Shown: piece after piece, positions 56,806-64,000 of the stretch
Position numbering within the stretch: the stretch's first letter is position 1
Layout: the number at the start of each line of letters is the position of its first letter
Translations under genes and position numbers: made by a program
Notes under the pieces: generated by a model
Seen by the model: the letters and a program-made list of their open reading frames with translations, nothing else
Told to the model about the DNA's origin: nothing
Databases searched by the model: none
NCBI RefSeq assembly: GCF_949987535.1
Contig: NC_080067.1
Span: 4,712,001 to 4,776,000, forward strand
Origin: Balaenoptera acutorostrata
Taxonomy: Eukaryota > Chordata > Mammalia > Artiodactyla > Balaenopteridae
Direction of reading: 5' to 3'
Length of the DNA: 64,000 nt

Positions 56806-57693
56806 CTAGAGAAGTTCCTTTAGCTTTTTTTGTAGAGCTGGTTTGGTGGTGCTGAATTCTCTTAGCTTTTGCTTGTCTCTAAAGGTTTTAATTTCTCAGT
56901 CAAGTCTGAATGAGATCCTTGCTGGGTAGAGTAATCTTGGTTGTAGGTTTTTCCCTTTCATCTCTTTAAATATGTCCTGCCACTCCCTTCTGGCTTGCAG
57001 AGTTTCTGCTGAACGATCAGCTGTTAACCTTATGGGGATTCCCTTGTACATTATTTGTTGTTTTTCCCTTGCTGCTTTTAATATTTTTTCTTTGTATTTA
57101 ATTTTTGATAGTTTGATTTATATGTGTCTTGGCGTGTTTCTCCTTGGCTTTATCCTGTATGGGACTCTCTGCACTTCTTGGACTTGATTATTTCCTTTCC
57201 CATATTAGGGAAGTTTTCAACTATAATCTCTTCAAATATTTTCTCAGTCCCTTTCTTTTTCTCTTCTTCTTCTGGGACCCCTATAATTTGAATGTTGGTG
57301 CATTTACTGTTGTCCCAGAGGTCTCTGAGACTGTCCTTAAGTCTTTTCATTCTTTTTTCTTTATTCTGCTCTGCAGTAGTTATTTCCACTATTTTATCTT
57401 CCAGGTCACTTATTCGTTCTTCTGCATCAATTATTCTCCTATTGATTCCTTCTAGAGAATTTTTAATTCATTTATTGTGTTGTTCATCATTGTTTATTTG
57501 CTCTTTAGTTCTTCTAGGTCCTTGTTAAATGTTTCTTGTATTTTCTCCATTGTGTTTCCAAGATTTTGGATCATATTTACTATCATTACTCTGAATTCTT
57601 TTTCAGGCAGACTGCCTCTTTCCTCTTCATTTGTTTGGTCTGGTGGGTTTTTGCCTTGCTCCTTTTCTGCTGTGTATTTCTCTGTCTTCCCAT
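56806..57693 (-). pseudogene. L1 ORF1, broken
   Basis: The coiled-coil end and RRM start are readable (KRMKRLKDSLRDLWDN, TNIQIIGVPEEEE). Frameshifts divide it, and the N-terminal half is not open. Confidence 0.9.
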
Positions 57694-59616
57694 TTTGCTT
57701 AACTTACTGTGTTTGGCATGTCCTTTTCATAGGCTGCAGGTTTGTAGCTCCTGTTGTTTTTGGTGTCTGCCCCCAGTGGGTAAGGTTGGTTCAGTGGATT
57801 GTGTAGGCTTCCTGGTGGAGGGGACTGGTGCCTGTGTTCTGGTGGGTGTGGCTGGATCTTTTCTTTCTGGTGGGCAGGACTACCTCTGGTGGTGTGTTTT
57901 GGGGTGTCTGTGACCTTATTATGATTTTAGGCAGCTTCTCTGATAATGGGTGGGGCTGTTTTCCTGTCTTGCTAGTTGTTTGGCATGGGGTGTCCAGAAC
58001 TTTAGCTTGCTCATTGTTGAGTGTATCTGGGTCTTAGCATTGAGACGGAGATCTCTAGAACAGCTCTTGCCGATTGATATTACGTGGGGCCAGGAGGTCT
58101 CTGGTGTTCCAATGTGCTGAACTCGGCTCTCCCACCACAGAGGCTCAGGCCTGACACCCAGTCGGAGCAACAAGACCCGGTCAGCCACACAGCTGAGAAG
58201 AAAAGGGAGAAAAAAAAGATAGAAAAGAAAAGAAAGTTATTAAAATTAAAAAATATATATTAAAATAAAAAAATTTAAAAAGTAATTAAGAAAAAAAGAG
58301 AGCAACCAAACCAACAAACAAATCCACCAATGATAACAAGCGCTGAAAACTAAACTAAGATAAACATAAAAATCTGAAAATGGTCAGTCGCATACAGCAA
58401 ACCCCAAGTCTCCAGTTGCTCCCAAAGTCCACTGCCTCAATTTTGGGATGATTCATTGTCTCTTCAAGTATTCCACAGATGCATGGTACATCAAATTGAC
58501 TTTGGGGATTTAATCCACTGCTCCTGAGGCTGCACGGAGAAATTTCCCTTTCTCTTCTTTGTTTGCACAGCCCCTGGGTTCAGCTTTGGTTTGGCCCTGC
58601 CTCTGCATGTAGGTTGCCCTCTGGTGTCTGTTCTTCGCCCAGACAGGACGGGGTTAAAGGAGCAGCTGATTAGGGGGCTCTGGCTCACTCAGGCCGGGGG
58701 GAGGGAGGGGTACAGATGTGGGGCGAGCCTGCAGTGGCAGAGGCAGAGGCTAGCGTGACATTGCAACAGCCTGAGGTATGCCATGTATTCTCCCGGGAAT
58801 CTTGTCCCTGGATCATGGGACCCTGGCAGTGGCGGGCTGCACAGGCTCCCGGGAGGGGCGGTGTGGAGAGTGACCTGTGCTTGCAGACAGGCTTCTTGGT
58901 GGCTGCAGCAGCAGCCTTAGCGTTTCATGACCGTTTCTGGGTTCCACGCTGATAGCCGCGGCTTGCACTAGTCTCTGAACCTCGTTTAGTTGGTATTTTG
59001 AATCCCCTCTCCTTGCGCACCCCGAAGCCATAGTCTCTTGACTCTTAAGCAGTTTCAGACCTTTTTCCGGCCTCCCTCCCAGTTAGCTGTGGTGCACTAA
59101 CCCCTTCAGGCTGTGTTCACGCAGCCAACCCCAGTCCTCTCCCTGCGATGCGAGCGAAGCCCGAGCCTCAGCTCCCAGCCCCGCCCGCCCCGGCGGGGGA
59201 GCAGACAAGCCTCTCGGGCTGGTGAGTGCTGGTTGGCACCGATCCTCTGTGCGGGAACCTCTCCGCTTTGCCCTCCGCACCCCTGTGGCTGCGCTCTCCT
59301 CCGTGGCTCCGAAGCTTCCCCCTCCGTCACCCGTAGTCTCCACCCGTGAAGGGGCTTCCTAGTGTGTGGAAACTTTTCCTCCTTCACATCTCTCTCCCAG
59401 AGGGGCAGGTCCCATCCCTATTCTTTTGTCTCTGTTATTTCTTTTTTTCTTTTGCCCTACCCAGGTACATAGGGAGTTTCTTACCTTTTGGGAAGTCTGA
59501 GGTCTTCTGCCAGCATTCAGTAGGTGTTTTGTAGAAGCTGTTCCACATGTAGATGTATTTCTGATGTATTTGTGGGGAGGAAGGTGATCTCCACGTCTTA
59601 CCCCTCCGCCATCTTC
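57694..59616 (-). promoter_or_regulatory. L1 5'UTR / internal promoter
   Basis: Homologous to 33341-35381, with the same A-rich stretch (58200-58330) and GC-rich segment (58690-59340). It has some indels and fewer CpGs than the other copy. Confidence 0.78.
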
Positions 59617-60318
59617 GTGAGGTGGTATCTAATTGTTGTTTTGGTTTGCATTTATCTAATAATAGAGACGATGAGCATCTTTTCACGTACCTGTTATCCA
59701 TCTGTATATCTTCTTGGAAAAATGTCTATTCAGGTCTTCTGCCCATTTTTTTTTTTGATTGGGTTGTTTGTTTTTTTGATGTTGAGTTGTATGAGCTGTT
59801 TATATATTTTGGATATTAATCTGTAGCTGGTCATATCATTTGCAAATATTTTCTCCTGTTCTGTAGGTTGTCTCTTTGCTTTTTCAATGGTTTCCTTTGC
59901 TGTGCAAACTTTTTAAGTTTAATTAGGTCCCATTTGTTTATTTTTGCATTTATTTCTTTTGCCTTAGGAGACAGATCCAAAAAAATATTGTTATGATTTA
60001 TGTCAAAGAGTGTTGTGTCTATGTTCTCTTCTAGGAGTTTTATGGTTTCAGATCTTACATTTATGTCTCTAAACCATTTGAGTTTATTTTTGAATATGGT
60101 GTGAGGAAATGTTCTAATCTCATTGTTTTACATGTAGCTGTCCAGTTTCCTAGCACCACTTATCGAAGAGACTGTCTTTTCTCCATTGTACATTCTTTGT
60201 CTTAGGTTAATTGACTGTAGCTGGGTAGGTTTATTTCTGGGGTCTCTATTCTGTTCCATTGATGTATGTGTCTGGTTTTTTTGTGCCAGCCCATGCTGTT
60301 TTGATTAAACCCTATTAG

Positions 60319-60489
60319 ATATTATACTGGAAATTACCTGATTTGAAAATAAGAAAAGGTCATAAATCACAAAGGAGATAACTTTCTTTTCTCTTAGCAT
60401 ACAATTTTATCTGCAGCAGTCATGATCTTATTTTTCTTGCATTTAACCTAAGCTGGCTTAGGCATTAGTCCTGGAGGTGGGATATATTG
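60319..60489. other. No recognised feature
   Basis: Short unassigned flank of the nested L1. Confidence 0.4.
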
Positions 60490-60605
60490 GAACTGGGAAG
60501 GAGTCATGTAATCCAAATGCCTTATTTTGCAGATGAGGAAATACCCATATCTTGCCTGCCTGATGTGACATGGCTAGGAAGTTTCAGGAATTGGAGTTTC
60601 CTGTT
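60490..60605 (+). repeat. MIR-like fragment
   Basis: 'ccttattttgcagatgagg', 'catggctaggaagtttcagg' follow MIR order but are short. Confidence 0.5.
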
Positions 60606-60939
60606 TCTCGTTTCAATATCTTTCCAATACGTCTAAGAGGTGTAAATAACTCTTATGTAATGTGGCAACTCTGACTGATTGGTAGTGCCTGTCTGGCCTA
60701 TTATTTTCAAGAGTAAGAAGCTGCTTTTTGGCCCGTGAGAGAGGAAAGAGAGTGGAGAAGATTATGTATTGCATTCACCAAGTCTGTATTACCTAATGCA
60801 GCTTCATAGTGAGGTAAGCTTCGTGATGTCTCTTGGCAGTATTGAGAATGTGCCAGTTTTATTTGTCTTTCAAGTTGTGGCAGTCTGAATGGAAAACCCT
60901 GATAGTGTCATCACTAACAGCATTAGCATTCCAGTGGTG

Positions 60940-61060
60940 TGGAAAGAACATAGGCTGGGTGTCTGAAAATCTAGGTTTTAGCCTTAGTCTGTTACTCACG
61001 ATCATGGGCAGGTCATTAAACACACCTAAACTTTAGTTTGCTCGTTTGTAAGACAGTGCT
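60940..61060 (-). repeat. MIR SINE (antisense)
   Basis: 'ctgaaaatctaggttttagc', 'gggcaggtcattaaacacac', 'ctttagtttgctcgtttgta' follow reverse MIR order. Confidence 0.65.
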
Positions 61061-61309
61061 GTGAAACAAGATTCTATTCTACGTTCAAATTCTTATTATT
61101 TTACAAGAATATGTTTTGATAGCATTCAGTAAACATAGTTTGTTGCTTTCATAAACACATCTGTATCTATCATTTCTCTATATCCTATCATTGATCTATC
61201 TACCCATCTATCTACCTATTTAACATAACCTTTAAGAGGCATGAATCAAATTCACTAAAAATATCCAAGCATTTATAATATTAGGATTAATAATTACAAG
61301 AAAACATAT

Positions 61310-61530
61310 TTGTATGGAGCTTTTATTTTTGTCTTCACATTTGATCTCCATAACAAATTTATGAGGTTGGCAGAGATCTTTTTTGTGACATGGCATGGCT
61401 TGAAAAAAGGACTCCATTTACAGGTAATAAAATTGTGGCTTGGGAAGCATGCATGACAAAACATTAAATCACAGAACAAGTAAGTGAAGAAATTGGAGCT
61501 TGATTTCAGACCGGATGCACGTTTTCTGTA
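61310..61530 (+). repeat. MIR-type SINE
   Basis: 'cttcacatttgatctccata', 'catttatgaggttggcagag'-type text and 'acaggtaataaaattgtgg', 'aaatcacagaacaagtaag' follow MIR order, diverged. Confidence 0.55.
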
Positions 61531-62129
61531 GATTACATTTCCTTCATAATCCTTTACAATTAAAACCAGTTATAGTTTGCTTAGAACATTTTTTTTTATG
61601 GAGACGACTGTTGCATGTCTAGGGTAATTCAGATTCCAGACACCTTGAGTTTTACTTTGTAAGTTTTTGTTGTTTTTGTTGAGGCATATAATAGATCTCC
61701 AGCGTCCTCTCTGTTCTCTTTTTGCAGGGGAAGTCATATGCTCCGCCACTCCTCATCATAGGTTTCTCTTGGACCTGGTTCATTCTTGGCTCAAATTAAC
61801 CCCTCCCATTGAGTCTTGGTGGGTCTTTGTCACCACTTTTCAGCCTAGCTTCAGTGTGACCCTTGGATAGAAAACAACTCAGAGTGTCCCATCAGTGAGA
61901 CTGAGATGCCGCAAAGAAGGGCATAGGAGGATGAAACATCTGTACTGAATCAAAGTAATTGGTTGCCAAATGTACTCCACATGCCTTCTCCTTTTCTTTC
62001 TGGATAATGTGCTCATCAGACAGCATTTAACAGCTGTTAAGTGACCTGGATTGTGTGGTATCTTTCACTGTTGCAAAATTTTCCAATTGTTTAACAAGAC
62101 AAACACATGAGTAAACTGTTAGGGCAAAT
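61531..62129. other. No recognised feature
   Basis: No gene or repeat recognised. Confidence 0.4.
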
Positions 62130-64000
62130 GGTTTATTTAATGTTTTGTTAAATTACATATGTTTTGGGTGTATGGCATTATAATTTAACATCTGTATAGA
62201 CTACAGAGTGATCACCACCACAAGACTAGTTACCATCCATCACTATACGGTTGACTCCCTTCATCCACTTCACCCTTCACCCCTCATAACCACTAATCTG
62301 TTATCTTTATCTATGAGTTTGTTTTTTTGTTTGTTCATTTGTTTTTTTAGATTCCACATATGAGAGAAATCATATGGTATTGTCTTTCTCCACTTGACTT
62401 ATTTCACTAAACATAATACCTTCAAGGTCAATCCATATTGTCACAAATGGCAGGATTTCACCCATTTTTATAGCTGACTGATATTCCATTGTACATATAT
62501 ACCACATCTTCTTTATCTATTCATCCATTGATGGACACTTAGGTTGTTTCCATATCTTGACTATAGTGAATAATGCTGCAGGGGAAAAAAGCGTGTATAT
62601 ATTGTATATTTTGGATTCGTGTTTTTCTGTTTTTTGGATGTTATACCCAGATGTGGGATAGCTGGGTCATATGGTAGTTCTATTTTAATTTTTTGTTTCC
62701 ATAGTGGCTGCACCAATTTACATTTCTAAGAGTACACAAGGGTTCCCTTTTCTCTACCTACTCTCCAACATTTGTTATTTCTTTTTTATTTTTTTTCATC
62801 TGTTATTTCTTGGCTTTTTGATAATAGCCATTCTAACAGGTGTGAGGTAGTATCTCATGTGGTTTGGATTTGCATTTCTCTAATTATTAGTGATGCTGAA
62901 CATACTTTCATGTGCCTGCTCACCATCTGTATGTCTTCTTTGGAAAATGTCTACTCAGATCCTCTGCCCATTTATTAATTGAGTTGTTTGTTTTTTAGTT
63001 GTTGAGTTATATGAGTTCTTTATATATTTTGGATATTAACCCCTTATTGGATATATGATTTGCAAATATCTTCTCCAGTTCAGTAGGTTCCTTTGATGAT
63101 GGTTTCCTTTGCTGTGCAGAAGCTTTTTAGTTTGATGTAGCCCCATTTGTTTAGTTTTATTTTTGTTTCCTTTGCCTTTGGAGTCAGATTCTCAAAAACA
63201 TTGCTAAGACTAATGTCAGTGAAATTACTACCAATGTTTTTTTCTAGGAATTTTATGGTTTCAAGACACATTCAACGCTTTAATCCATTTTGAGTTAATT
63301 TTTTGTGTATGGTGTGGTCTAGTTTCATTCTTTTACATGTGGTTGTCCAGTGTTCCCAAAACCATTTATTGAAGACTGTCCTTTCTCCATTGTATGTTTT
63401 TGTTCCTTTGTTGTAAATTAATCATACATATATGTGTATATATATGTGTCAATTTATGTGGTTTATTTTGAGACTTGCAATTCTGTTCCATTGATCTGTG
63501 TATCTATTTTTGTGCCAGTAACATACTGTTTTGATTACTATAGCTTTGTAGTACAGTTTGAAATTATGTAACTTGATACCTACAGCTTTGTTCTTCTTTC
63601 TGAAGATTGTTTTGGTTATTCAGGGTCTTTTGTGTTTCCATACAAATATTAGAATTATTTGTTCTGGTTCTGTGAAATATGCCATTGGAATTTTGATAGG
63701 GATTGTATTGAATCTGTAGATTGCTTGGGGTAGTATGAACTCTTTCTGATAGTTTGCTAATAGTGTATAAAAATGCCACAGATTTCTGTATATTGATTTT
63801 GTATCCTGCAACTTTATTGAATTCATTTATTAGTTCTAATAGTTTTTTGGTGGAGTCTTTAGGTTTTTCTATATATAGTATCATGTCATCTGTAAATAGC
63901 GACAATTTTACTTCTTCCTTTCTGATTTGGATGCCTTTTATTTCTTTTGCTTGCCTAATTGCTGTAGCTAGGACTTCTAATACTATGTTGAATAAAAGTG
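62130..64000 (-). mobile_element. L1, 3' half, running off the window (antisense)
   Basis: The antisense 3'UTR ('agtgatcaccaccacaaga', 'aaccactaatctgttatct') leads into ORF2. Minus-strand pieces read [36 protein letters not shown] and, at the right edge, [15 protein letters not shown], where the usual FADD is FTDD. A jump near 63735 skips ORF2 text present in the full-length copy. It is decayed and interrupted, and continues beyond 64000. Confidence 0.92.

Larger units (their letters stand above)
54330..59616 (-). mobile_element. Near full-length LINE-1 with a 1.7-kb internal deletion
   Basis: It is collinear with the copy at 28.2-35.4 kb. It holds the 3'UTR (54330-54576), then jumps at about 54577 to ORF2 text equivalent to about 30210 in the other copy. 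After that come the rest of ORF2, ORF1 (56806-57693), and the 5'UTR to 59616 with the AAGATGGC motif (59608-59615). It lacks about 12 bp of the 5' end. A 14-bp TSD with two mismatches (gttaggtgatatct / gtgaggtggtatct) lies at 54316-54329 and 59617-59630. Confidence 0.93.
53512..60305 (-). mobile_element. Older L1 (two parts), with a nested L1
   Basis: Antisense L1 runs at 53512-54329 (3'UTR and ORF2 end) and 59617-60305 (further ORF2), separated by the younger L1. A perfect 13-bp TSD (taaaccctattag, 53499-53511 and 60306-60318) brackets the whole unit. Confidence 0.93.

Noticed and set aside
1..64000. CRISPR arrays, operons, bacterial or phage systems
   Set aside because: The composition, SINEs, LINEs and processed pseudogene are those of a mammalian nuclear genome; no spaced direct repeats of CRISPR type were seen.

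Overview
The window reads as non-coding nuclear DNA from a cetartiodactyl mammal, most likely a cetacean (whale or dolphin). The main evidence is several tRNA-derived SINEs of the CHR type with intact A and B boxes. They start with the 'ttccctggtggcgcagtgg' head and carry a long GC-rich body. L1 elements with the cetartiodactyl-type 3'UTR and older mammalian repeats (MIR, L2, MaLR-type LTRs, MER5/MER20-type DNA transposons) are also present. I see no BovB or BOV-A-like ruminant sequence. Repeat family names come from memory of consensus sequences, not from a library search.

I found no intact protein-coding gene. The only gene-derived sequence is a decayed processed copy of nucleolin (NCL) at about 1.9-2.64 kb on the minus strand. 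All long ORFs between 28 and 60 kb belong to LINE-1 copies and are broken.

Layout. 0-6.3 kb: old L1 pieces, the NCL retrocopy, a MIR, a short SINE and a solo ERV LTR inserted in an old L1. 6.3-13.7 kb: mostly unassigned DNA with small L1 tails, a MaLR-type LTR, a nested block in which one MIR is split by later insertions, and a GC-rich patch with two CTCF-like motifs. 13.7-22.5 kb: L1 3' ends in both orientations, L2, MaLR-like and ERV-like LTRs. 22.5-27.3 kb: unassigned DNA, an L2, a SINE with a transduced 3' flank, and an LTR. 27.3-36 kb: a full-length 7.2 kb minus-strand L1 inserted in an older L1. 36-53.5 kb: unassigned DNA, a probable ERV leader remnant, an AT/TG-rich hairpin, a MIR split by two LTRs, an L1 with a 5' inversion, and two CHR SINEs. 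53.5-60.3 kb: a second L1-in-L1 nest, whose inner copy lacks about 1.7 kb of ORF2. 62.1-64 kb: another L1 that runs off the window.

No genes cooperate here; the layout records successive retrotransposition. Target-site duplications (TSDs) fix many insertion boundaries and give a relative order: MIR, L2 and old L1 first, then MaLR LTRs and DNA transposons, then ERV LTR, young L1 and CHR SINEs. I found no CRISPR, operon or new system. The most useful observations are the paired near-identical L1s, the SINE 3' transduction and the nested insertions.
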